Positions 21,825 to 27,962 of a stretch of DNA of 36,954 bases are shown piece by piece. The position numbers and the translations under genes are program-made. This stretch comes from Elusimicrobiota bacterium. GTDB lineage: Bacteria; Elusimicrobiota; Elusimicrobia; Elusimicrobiales; UBA9959. Under the pieces are notes generated by a model. The model made no database searches and had not been told where the DNA came from. It saw nothing but the letters and a program-made list of their open reading frames with translations. Numbering within the stretch: position 1 is the first letter of the stretch; the number at the start of each line of letters is the position of its first letter. The stretch lies in NCBI GenBank assembly GCA_003450815.1, contig DMES01000039.1, forward strand, positions 1 to 36,954, read 5' to 3'.

Positions 21825-23180
21825 TTATGTTTTCGATACACTCAACCACTTAAACGCTCCGCATATTATACGCAACATTTGTGACGGGGAACAAAAGTAG
21901 CTTAACCATGCCCAGACCGTATACCGCCATAAGGTGGCCTTGGAGAGCTGCGTTTGTCGAGGCTCATAAGGCCGTGACGGCCATTGTGAACACCAGCCAG
22001 TCCAATCCATGTCAGGCTTGTCGAATTCTTTATAATACTTTTCAAAGATGGAAGTCCCTGGAAAAGGTATCAGGATGTTGAACACGCTGATAGTGGACCT
22101 CAATTTTTTTGAGAAAGCTATGGTTTCCTTTATGGTTTCCTTGGTCTCTCCTTCATTTCCGATAATGAACGAATTAAAAGATTCAACGCCATGCTTGCGC
22201 AGCAGTCCACAGCATTTCTCGGCCATATCCAGCGTGGTCCCTTTGCCTATAAGGTTATTTATACTTTGACTGCCGGTCTCTATACCGAGCTGTACGCGTA
22301 CACACCCTGCCCTTTTCATCTTAATGATCAACGATTCGTCCAACAGCGTGTTCACGCGCCCGGCGGCAGTCCAAGCTATTTTTAGTTTTTTGCTTATTAT
22401 CAGATCGCATATGCGGTGCACCCTATTATTGTCGGCGGTGAAACAGTCATCCATTACATGAAAATAACTTGCGCCGTATTTCTCTGTCAGATGCTCTATT
22501 TCGGCTACCACGCGTTCGGGGCTGTGCGGACGAAACTTGCGGCCCATGCAGATGTTGGCGCAGAAATTGCATTGTCCAGGGCAGCCGCGACTGGTTATTA
22601 GCTTATCGTTCCCCAATGGAGCAGGTTCGCCGTTGAGAAGATCTATTGCCGGATACGGAAGGTTGTCCAGGTCGGAGATGGGTTCCGGGCGCTGATTTTC
22701 AATATATCGTCCATCTTTTATGAAAGCCGCGCCAGGCACTTTTTCAAAATCTATTTTGCCGCTTTTATCGAACTCCGCGGCAAGGGCCAGCATAGGAAGC
22801 TCACCTTCACCGGCTATCACAGCGTCCAGTTCCGGCAGCCCCTGCAATGTTGCGCGCGGCAACGCCGTTGGGTGAGGGCCGCCCATAACCACAGGGCAGG
22901 CGAAGCGGTGTTTTACTTCTTTTGTCACGCGACGGGCTTCCATGAAGTTCCGTGTAACCGCAGAGATGCCGGCGATATCGGGGTTGAAGATTCCTATTTC
23001 CCGCCAGACGCGATCCATCGGCATATGGAATGAGTCAGGGATAAATATGGCTGCCGTATGACCGGACTGCCGCAGACAGGCTGCGATGTATCCCAGTCCT
23101 GACGGGAAATTTTCATGGTTCCTGACAGATATCCTGAGCAGGTACTCGGAACAATACGGATATATAAGCGCTACACGCAT
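21825..23180 (-). CDS. B12-binding-domain radical SAM protein
   Basis: A 451-residue protein. The N-terminal 150 residues form a cobalamin-binding-like Rossmann domain (GLGYIAACLRQSGH, DIAGISAVTRNFMEARRV, VMGGPHPTALP, AVIAGEGE). The radical SAM domain follows with the cluster motif SRGCPGQCNFC, one residue spacing typical of CxxxCxxC. It belongs to the BchE/HpnR-like superfamily of B12-dependent radical SAM enzymes, which act in methylation, cyclisation or lipid and cofactor modification; the substrate cannot be read. The C-terminal 50 residues are aromatic and hydrophobic (WRYTVWAWLSYF), suggesting membrane contact. There is no ribosome-binding site, but TATAAT lies eight bases before the ATG, indicating a leaderless transcript. 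It is monocistronic. Confidence 0.88.
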   Translation of the reverse strand: MRVALIYPYCSEYLLRISVRNHENFPSGLGYIAACLRQSGHTAAIFIPDSFHMPMDRVWREIGIFNPDIAGISAVTRNFMEARRVTKEVKHRFACPVVMGGPHPTALPRATLQGLPELDAVIAGEGELPMLALAAEFDKSGKIDFEKVPGAAFIKDGRYIENQRPEPISDLDNLPYPAIDLLNGEPAPLGNDKLITSRGCPGQCNFCANICMGRKFRPHSPERVVAEIEHLTEKYGASYFHVMDDCFTADNNRVHRICDLIISKKLKIAWTAAGRVNTLLDESLIIKMKRAGCVRVQLGIETGSQSINNLIGKGTTLDMAEKCCGLLRKHGVESFNSFIIGNEGETKETIKETIAFSKKLRSTISVFNILIPFPGTSIFEKYYKEFDKPDMDWTGWCSQWPSRPYEPRQTQLSKATLWRYTVWAWLSYFCSPSQMLRIICGAFKWLSVSKT

Positions 23181-23188
23181 CGGATTTT

Positions 23189-23217
23189 ATTATACACTAT
23201 GATTGTTCCACGGTAAA
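23189..23217 (-). promoter_or_regulatory. Promoter of the radical SAM gene, leaderless
   Basis: TTTACC (23217-23212) and a consensus TATAAT (23194-23189) with a 17-base spacer. Only eight bases separate the -10 box from the ATG, so transcription should begin at or within a base or two of the start codon. Confidence 0.6.
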
Positions 23218-23258
23218 TGCCGTCTGCCGCCATTCCCCGGAAAAAACGCCTATTTAGG

Positions 23259-23406
23259 GGGCACTGAAAAAGTCATTTTTATTTAAAGTCTCGTCGTTAA
23301 AATAGGCGACAAAAGTGGTAATAGCGTTTAAAAACTGCATGGAATTTGCAGGCATATGCCCAAAAAGCGTGCAGTTTTGCGTTAAACTTGTCATATTTCA
23401 GTGCCC
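23259..23406. mobile_element. Small inverted-repeat element (MITE-like), 148 bases
   Basis: The ends GGGCACTGAAAAAGTCA and TGTCATATTTCAGTGCCC are imperfect inverted repeats (GGGCACTGAAA perfect). A second inner inverted pair, GCGTTTAAAAACTGCA with TGCAGTTTTGCGTTAAAC, nests inside. No coding capacity. Target duplication is not obvious. It lies between the radical SAM promoter and hairpin family 1. Confidence 0.5.
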
Positions 23407-23409
23407 AAT

Positions 23410-23437
23410 GGGTCTGCTGGACTTTTTCAGCAGACCC
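23410..23437. repeat. Hairpin family 1 (GGGTCTGCTG / CAGCAGACCC), copy 1
   Basis: A perfect 10-bp stem with an eight-base GACTTTTT loop. Its last base is the G of the TAG stop of the neighbouring minus-strand gene. An identical stem is found at 31498-31525 and a decayed copy at 25415-25439. Confidence 0.85.
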
Positions 23438-24123
23438 TATTTACTGATATACTCCAGCCCTTCCCGTCCTTCTTTTACCAACGGCAAAGGAACATCCCAG
23501 ATCCCGAGCGACAAGACATCTTTAACAAATCCTTTCTTATCTTTTTCGCTTATTTTCGCCCATTGCGGCGACGCGCCTTTAAGCGAGGCGTCAAGCAGGG
23601 CGTCGCGTAAATTTTCGTCGAAATCCCGCCGGAAATCATCCACCAGCGGAGCAAGGGAAAGCCGCAGACGTTTTTTGCTTTCGGCCCGGAGCCCGCCGGC
23701 GCCGTTCTCCGCGGCCCCAGCCGCAGCGCCACTCCCCGCAATATTCTCTTTGGCGATAAATATCCGCCAGGGATTGGTTTTAAAGCCGTAATATTTAAGC
23801 CTGGTGTTTTCCGTTATGTCCCAGGCGGACACATGCCTGAAGAGGGAATACAGCGTTTTTATGCCTGGCTTGAAACCGCGAAAATCTGAAAAATCCCAGC
23901 GCAGAGAATAATCCAGCGCCACTCTTGAATCGCGGGCGTCTTTTGAGATATTAAGCGTAAGCGGGTTTCGCTCATTCCGCTGCACGGCGTCAGCGGTGGA
24001 GCGCTCCACTCCCCCTGCGGCGGGATATGCAGGCGGCACAGCCTCCCCCTTCTGGGCGACCAGCGGCGGACCATAAAGCATGACGAAAGCAAAAAAAAGA
24101 CTACTAGAAGCCTTCTTTAGCAT
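23437..24123 (-). CDS. Exported protein of unknown function
   Basis: A 228-residue protein. The ATG at 24123 gives MLKKASSSLFFAFVMLYGPPLVA, a plausible signal peptide, and overlaps the 3' end of the upstream lipoprotein gene by 20 bases, so the two are translationally coupled. Pro/Ala-rich residues follow. Near 58-110 there is an aromatic segment (ALDYSLRWDFSDFRGFKPGIKTLYSLFRH) resembling a beta-rich outer-membrane or periplasmic protein, then a Gly/Ala linker (about 125-140) and a charged helical C-terminus (DDFRRDFDENLRDALLDAS). No family recognised. Its stop codon forms the edge of hairpin family 1. Confidence 0.75.
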   Translation of the reverse strand: MLKKASSSLFFAFVMLYGPPLVAQKGEAVPPAYPAAGGVERSTADAVQRNERNPLTLNISKDARDSRVALDYSLRWDFSDFRGFKPGIKTLYSLFRHVSAWDITENTRLKYYGFKTNPWRIFIAKENIAGSGAAAGAAENGAGGLRAESKKRLRLSLAPLVDDFRRDFDENLRDALLDASLKGASPQWAKISEKDKKGFVKDVLSLGIWDVPLPLVKEGREGLEYISK

Positions 24124-25375
24124 AGCGCTCAAGAAGCTCGCGGGCAAGCCTGTTATCCGGATTGGATTTAATCGCGGAGTCCAGGGCCTCTTTAAAGTCC
24201 TTCTCCATGCGCGGCTTTTGCCTTGGCCCTGGTTTTTCCGCGGCGCAAAAAGCGGAAATGACGGCCGCCCTGAGCGCGTAAATTTCGCTCATAAACTTAT
24301 CGCCGCTCACAAAAGGCATACGGTTGCCTTTTTCAAGCCCCTCAGCTATTACATTGCCGCTTCCCTGATACGCTTTTAAAAGAAGCGCCCGCGCGGTCTG
24401 GCGGTTTTCGTTTACTATGGCAAGGCCCGCACCTTCCTGGAAATCCGCCTCCACCTGCTGCTTTTGCGCATCCACGAAATTTGGATAATTACCGAGCGCC
24501 CCCTGATAATAAGCCCTGGCCCTCGGGTAGTCCTTATTAACCAGCGCCTTATTGCCTTCCACCGTAAGTTCAAGCGCTTTTTTAAATCCCACATCCCTCG
24601 CCAGCAGGTCCACAATGTTTTTTATCTTTTCAGCCTCCGCTATGTTTTTAAGAGCATCCGCGGAAGCAACCTCGGCGGAAGAAATAAGACTCGCCGGAAT
24701 GTTTTGTTTAAGTTCCGAAGACCCGGCCTCCTCCTTGTCAAGCCTTGCTTTAAGCGCCCTGATCTTTTCAATGACGGAAACATAGCTGGAGGCGTTGCTT
24801 TCAAGGCGCTCCGCGTCTTTATTCAGAGCCAGAAATCCGTCCGTCTCAAGCCAGGAAGCCAACGCCGAATAGCAGCTCAATAAAAGCAGCCGGGAACTGT
24901 AAATCGCGGCAGCCGTTCCGTAAGACGCGCGCGTTTCAAGCAGAAGAGAAAGCTCACTTATGGAGGGGACATCCCCCCTTTCACCCAAAACCGTTATAAG
25001 GGACATGACAGCCTGCCAGTTGGCCGCATTCGCGTTCACGGTTTTTTTAAGTATCGCGGTTTCCAATTCGCCGCCGCGTTCAAAGCCGCTTTTATAAGCC
25101 TTTTCGCTCAATTCTTCAAGCAGGGCCAGGGCCCTTTCGGAATCCGGCGCTTTGGAAAGAGCTTTGTCAATACAGCCGTACGCCTTTTCGATATCGGCCG
25201 GAGCGGCGCTTTTTCCGGAGACGACCTTTTCCGCCTTTGAAAGATAATACACCGCGGCCTTTTCCCGCGCAAAACCACAAGCTGCCAGAGAGCCGGCAAG
25301 CGACACTAGAAATATTTTCTTAAGCGAGCTTCTAGATATACCACTGTGAGCCGAGCATTTGCCATTTATCACCAT
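24104..25375 (-). CDS. Helical TPR-like lipoprotein
   Basis: A 423-residue protein; AAGGA six bases before the ATG at 25375. The lipoprotein signal peptide ends SLAGSLAAC (Cys33). The mature part is almost wholly helical, with TPR-like pairs such as AYGCIDKALSKAPDSERALALLEE (about 65-90), ALVNKDYPRARAYYQGALGNYPNFVDA (about 280-306) and FKEALDSAIKSNPDNRLARELLE at the C-terminus. The repeats are irregular. Such lipoproteins act as periplasmic or outer-membrane assembly scaffolds. It is coupled to the following unknown exported protein, which suggests that the two work together. Confidence 0.8.
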   Translation of the reverse strand: MVINGKCSAHSGISRSSLKKIFLVSLAGSLAACGFAREKAAVYYLSKAEKVVSGKSAAPADIEKAYGCIDKALSKAPDSERALALLEELSEKAYKSGFERGGELETAILKKTVNANAANWQAVMSLITVLGERGDVPSISELSLLLETRASYGTAAAIYSSRLLLLSCYSALASWLETDGFLALNKDAERLESNASSYVSVIEKIRALKARLDKEEAGSSELKQNIPASLISSAEVASADALKNIAEAEKIKNIVDLLARDVGFKKALELTVEGNKALVNKDYPRARAYYQGALGNYPNFVDAQKQQVEADFQEGAGLAIVNENRQTARALLLKAYQGSGNVIAEGLEKGNRMPFVSGDKFMSEIYALRAAVISAFCAAEKPGPRQKPRMEKDFKEALDSAIKSNPDNRLARELLERYAKEGF

Positions 25376-25414
25376 AATTCCTTCTTTTTTTCGCCGTAAT
25401 CCGTTTAATCATGT

Positions 25415-25439
25415 GTCTGCCGGACTTTTCAGCAGACCC
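25415..25439. repeat. Hairpin family 1, copy 2 (degenerate), containing a stop codon
   Basis: GTCTGC(C)GGAC...CAGCAGAC with TTTT loop; one mismatch in the stem relative to the perfect copies. The TGA stop of the flavin-reductase-like gene (25431-25429) is at the loop border, and the last residues RVC are encoded by the element. In gene order it is followed by ATGATTA and ACGGATTACG, words also found beside the copy at 31498. Confidence 0.75.
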
Positions 25440-25920
25440 TGATTACTTCACCGAAATAAAGCGTATGAGAGTCGCCGGCCGGATAGTATTTTTTTCGTAT
25501 TTCCTCCGGGAGGGCGGAGGATGGCATTTCGGCCTTTGAGAGGAGTTCACACTCATACGAGAGCGCGGCGCCCTCTATAAGCTTAATGCCGGGCTTTGAG
25601 CCGTCCGTGGTGTTCAGAGCGCAGGCGCGCAGTTTATCATATTCCCGCCCCGACTTTGAGCCGCAAAAGGCAAGCTCCTTTTTCCAGGCGCCTAAAGCCG
25701 GAACGCAAACCGAGAAATAACGCGCGCCCTCAAGAAGCTCATGCGTATAGCGGGAAGGACGCACCAGCACGGTCATTACGGACCTGCCCCAGATGACGCC
25801 TGTTTGCGCCCAGCCGATGGTCATGGCATTAAGGCGCTTCTTATTGTCCAGCACCACCAGCAAAGCCCCCGAACCTTCAAGGGCTTCACAGAGTTTTTCA
25901 AAACCGGAATGATGGTCCAT
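25429..25920 (-). CDS. Flavin reductase-like (FMN-binding split barrel) protein
   Basis: A 163-residue protein, close to the usual length of the flavin-reductase-like family. Features: LLVVLDNKKRLNAMTIGWAQTGVIWGRSVMTV (FMN-site region, about 20-50), VRPSRYTHELLEGARYFSVCVP (about 53-74) and FCGSKSGREYDK (about 85-96). These match flavoredoxin/flavin reductase-type proteins that bind FMN and pass electrons from NAD(P)H; the partner is not known. No strong ribosome-binding site; it lies 92 bases after threonine dehydrogenase. The native C-terminus seems replaced: after FGEVI the last residues RVC and the stop come from hairpin family 1. Confidence 0.85.
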   Translation of the reverse strand: MDHHSGFEKLCEALEGSGALLVVLDNKKRLNAMTIGWAQTGVIWGRSVMTVLVRPSRYTHELLEGARYFSVCVPALGAWKKELAFCGSKSGREYDKLRACALNTTDGSKPGIKLIEGAALSYECELLSKAEMPSSALPEEIRKKYYPAGDSHTLYFGEVIRVC

Positions 25921-25930
25921 ATATTTTTCA

Positions 25931-25995
25931 GGTCACAGGTCACAAGTAAAGAGTTTTACGCTACTACCTGTGACTTGCCACTTGTGACTTGTGAC
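25931..25995. repeat. GTCACAAG word array, copy 2 (inverted pair)
   Basis: GGTCACAGGTCACAAGT at 25931-25947 faces ACCTGTGACTTG/CCACTTGTGACTTGTGAC at 25966-25995, so the array can fold on itself. The same words occur at 19459-19488 beside the other copy of hairpin family 2. Confidence 0.8.
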
Positions 25996-26020
25996 AGCTT
26001 TGAGCCTACGGCTCAAAGCT
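25996..26020. repeat. Hairpin family 2, copy 2, containing a stop codon
   Basis: AGCTTTGAGCC and GGCTCAAAGCT pair perfectly (11 bp) around TAC. The TGA stop of threonine dehydrogenase (26015-26013) lies in the stem, so the enzyme's last residues, KL, are encoded by the element. Confidence 0.8.
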
Positions 26021-27044
26021 TTGTCCAATCCAGTATTATTTTCCCTGAATTGCCGGTGGCCATAATATCAAAGCCCTCTTTAAAGCGCTCAATAGGGAAG
26101 CGGTGCGTGATGATGGGCTTGATATCAAGCCCGCTCTGGAGCATGGCGCACATCTTATACCAGGTTTCAAACATCTCCCTGCCGTAAATGCACTTGATCA
26201 GCAGGGCCTTGAAAATGACATTCCCCCAGGGTATCGTGGTATTGGGCGGCAAGATGCCGAGCAGCCCTATTTTGGCTCCCATTTTAACAGAGGCTATCAT
26301 ATCGTTGAAAGCCGTTGGGTTGCCTGACATTTCAAGGCCGACATCAAACCCCTCCGTCATTTTAAGACGCCGCATAACCTCGGGAAGTTTCTCCTTACGC
26401 ACATCCACGACATTTTTCACGCCCAATTTTTTTGCCAGCTCAAGGCGATAATCGTTCAGGTCGGTAATAACCACGTTCCTCGCGCCAACATGCCGGGCAA
26501 TGACCGCCCCCATTATGCCTATTGGGCCCGCGCCGGTGATAAGAACATCCTCTCCCACCAGATCAAAAGAAAGCGCCGTGTGCACGGCGTTGCCGAGAGG
26601 ATCAAGTATTGAAGCCTCGTCGTCCGAAATATCATCGGGAAGCGGAAAAACATTTTCGGCCGGTATGGCCAGGTACTCGGCGAAGGCGCCGGGGCGGTTG
26701 ACCCCCACTCCCCTGGTATTAATGCACAAATGCCTATGGCCGGCTTTGCAGTTGCGGCAATGGCCGCAGACTATATGTCCCTCGCCCGAAACCCGCTCTC
26801 CGACAGCGTGGCCTTTGACATTTTTTCCCAGCGCCTCTATAACACCCACAAATTCATGCCCCACATGCATGGGAACCGGTATGGTTTTCTGGGCCCAGTC
26901 GTTCCACTGGTAAATGTGTATATCGGTGCCGCAGATGGCGGTCTGTTTTATTTTTATCAGTACTTCGTTGTCCCCCGCCTCAGGCTTAGCCACTTCGTCA
27001 AGCCAAAGGCCCTTTTCACGGTATTTTTTAACGATAGCTTTCAT
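26013..27044 (-). CDS. tdh: L-threonine 3-dehydrogenase
   Basis: A 343-residue zinc-dependent medium-chain dehydrogenase; E. coli Tdh has 341. It oxidises threonine to 2-amino-3-oxobutyrate with NAD+, feeding glycine and acetyl-CoA formation. Catalytic zinc ligands: Cys38 (AICGTD) and His63/Glu64 (GHE). Structural zinc: Cys93, 96, 99 and 107. Rossmann motif GAGPIGIMG near 170. Strongly Tdh-like segments include IYQWNDWAQKTIPVPMHVGHEF and GRGMFETWYKM-like GREMFETWYKM. GGAGAACCT precedes the ATG at 27044; the upstream TTG is rejected. No adjacent kbl (2-amino-3-ketobutyrate CoA ligase) is in the window. The final residues lie in a repeat hairpin. Confidence 0.95.
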   Translation of the reverse strand: MKAIVKKYREKGLWLDEVAKPEAGDNEVLIKIKQTAICGTDIHIYQWNDWAQKTIPVPMHVGHEFVGVIEALGKNVKGHAVGERVSGEGHIVCGHCRNCKAGHRHLCINTRGVGVNRPGAFAEYLAIPAENVFPLPDDISDDEASILDPLGNAVHTALSFDLVGEDVLITGAGPIGIMGAVIARHVGARNVVITDLNDYRLELAKKLGVKNVVDVRKEKLPEVMRRLKMTEGFDVGLEMSGNPTAFNDMIASVKMGAKIGLLGILPPNTTIPWGNVIFKALLIKCIYGREMFETWYKMCAMLQSGLDIKPIITHRFPIERFKEGFDIMATGNSGKIILDWTKL

Positions 27045-27073
27045 AGGTTCTCCCAATGCCAGCCGGCATAGCC

Positions 27074-27155
27074 CTGAAGATCTGAAGCGCTGAAGGGCTG
27101 AAGTTTGAAAACCAGAATTTTTTTACTTCAGATCTTCAGGTCTTCAGCGCTTCAG
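27074..27155. repeat. CTGAAG inverted word array
   Basis: Arm one (27074-27103) is CTGAAG repeated four times with GATC-, CG- or GG-type joints. Arm two (27126-27155) is the same words in reverse complement. The arms are separated by 22 AT-rich bases and can fold into a hairpin of about 30 bp. It lies in the promoter-side gap between tdh and marC. Confidence 0.85.
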
Positions 27156-27227
27156 CACTATTATACCGATTATAAATTCCGCCTTTCAATAAAAACAACC
27201 GGATTTCATCCGCCGGCCTTTTTTTAA

Positions 27228-27233
27228 TATACT
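27228..27233 (+). promoter_or_regulatory. -10 box of the MarC gene, near-leaderless
   Basis: TATACT ends eleven bases before the ATG at 27245 and no ribosome-binding site is present. The -35 region (TTCATC or TTTCAT) is weak, so this is tentative. Confidence 0.4.
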
Positions 27234-27244
27234 ATTTCCCACTT

Positions 27245-27874
27245 ATGACGGTTATGGAATTCACTCTTATGAGCGCGGGCTCGCTTTTCGCCATAGTCAA
27301 CCCCCTGGCTGCGGTACCGGCCTTTTTGGCCATGACCCCAAGCAACACGGAGAAGGAACGCCTTAGAATGGCGCGTACCGCCTGTTTTACGGCCACCGGC
27401 GTACTGGCGGTTTTTGCGGCCACAGGCAACAGGCTATTCGGTATTTTCGGCATAACCCTGGCAGCTTTCCAGCTGGCGGGCGGGCTTTTGCTGCTTTTGG
27501 TGGCGTTGGACAGTCTTCGCGCCAAACGTTCGGCGGTACAGGAAACAGAGGAAGAAAAGAACGAAGGTATAGCCAAGGACGATATTTCCATCACTCCGCT
27601 CGCCATACCTATGCTCTCAGGCCCTGGAGCCATTACCACAGCCATTCTGCTTGAGTCAAAAGCCAAAAATTTCGCCTACGACCTGATACTTTTCGCCTTG
27701 TTCGCCGTTATAGGACTTGTAAGCTATTACACTTTTTATTTTTCAGTAAAAAAAGCCAAAAAAATAAACCCCATCGCCATGAACATCACCACCCGCCTGA
27801 TGGGGCTGATACTGGCCGCCACAGCCGTACAGTTTATACTTGACGGGATAAAAAAATCATTTTTAGCCGGCTAA
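27245..27874 (+). CDS. MarC family integral membrane protein
   Basis: A 209-residue protein, the normal length for MarC/YchE/YhgN proteins. Six hydrophobic segments: about 5-30 (LMSAGSLFAIVNPLAAVPAFLAM), 45-65, 70-90 (AAFQLAGGLLLLLVALDSL), 115-135 (ITPLAIPMLSGPGAITTAIL), 145-165 and 182-205. The NPLAAVPAF and PMLSGPGAI motifs are diagnostic. The family's substrate is not established; the old link to multiple antibiotic resistance is not supported for MarC itself. It is one of only three plus-strand genes and converges on the receptor kinase gene. Confidence 0.92.
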   Translation: MTVMEFTLMSAGSLFAIVNPLAAVPAFLAMTPSNTEKERLRMARTACFTATGVLAVFAATGNRLFGIFGITLAAFQLAGGLLLLLVALDSLRAKRSAVQETEEEKNEGIAKDDISITPLAIPMLSGPGAITTAILLESKAKNFAYDLILFALFAVIGLVSYYTFYFSVKKAKKINPIAMNITTRLMGLILAATAVQFILDGIKKSFLAG

Positions 27875-27881
27875 CCGCGAA

Positions 27882-27962
27882 TAAGACGAATACCCGCAAA
27901 TAATCTGATAATTCGTGCCATTTTCCCGCTAAATTTGCGGCATTCGCAGCTTAAGCGGGAAA
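27882..27962. repeat. CGAATA/CCCGC word array with TTTCCCGCT inverted ends
   Basis: TTTCCCGCT (27922-27930) and AGCGGGAAA (27954-27962) are inverted. Preceding words GCGAATAAGACGAATACCCG repeat the same style. The TAA stop of the kinase (27953-27951) abuts the right arm, whose codons supply its last residues FPA. Confidence 0.6.

Noticed and set aside
23315..23791. 158-codon plus-strand open frame
   Set aside because: It begins inside the MITE-like element and runs antisense to the exported protein gene; no ribosome-binding site.
27074..27155. CRISPR-like array
   Set aside because: The repeated word is only six bases, spacing is irregular and the second half is inverted; no Cas genes.
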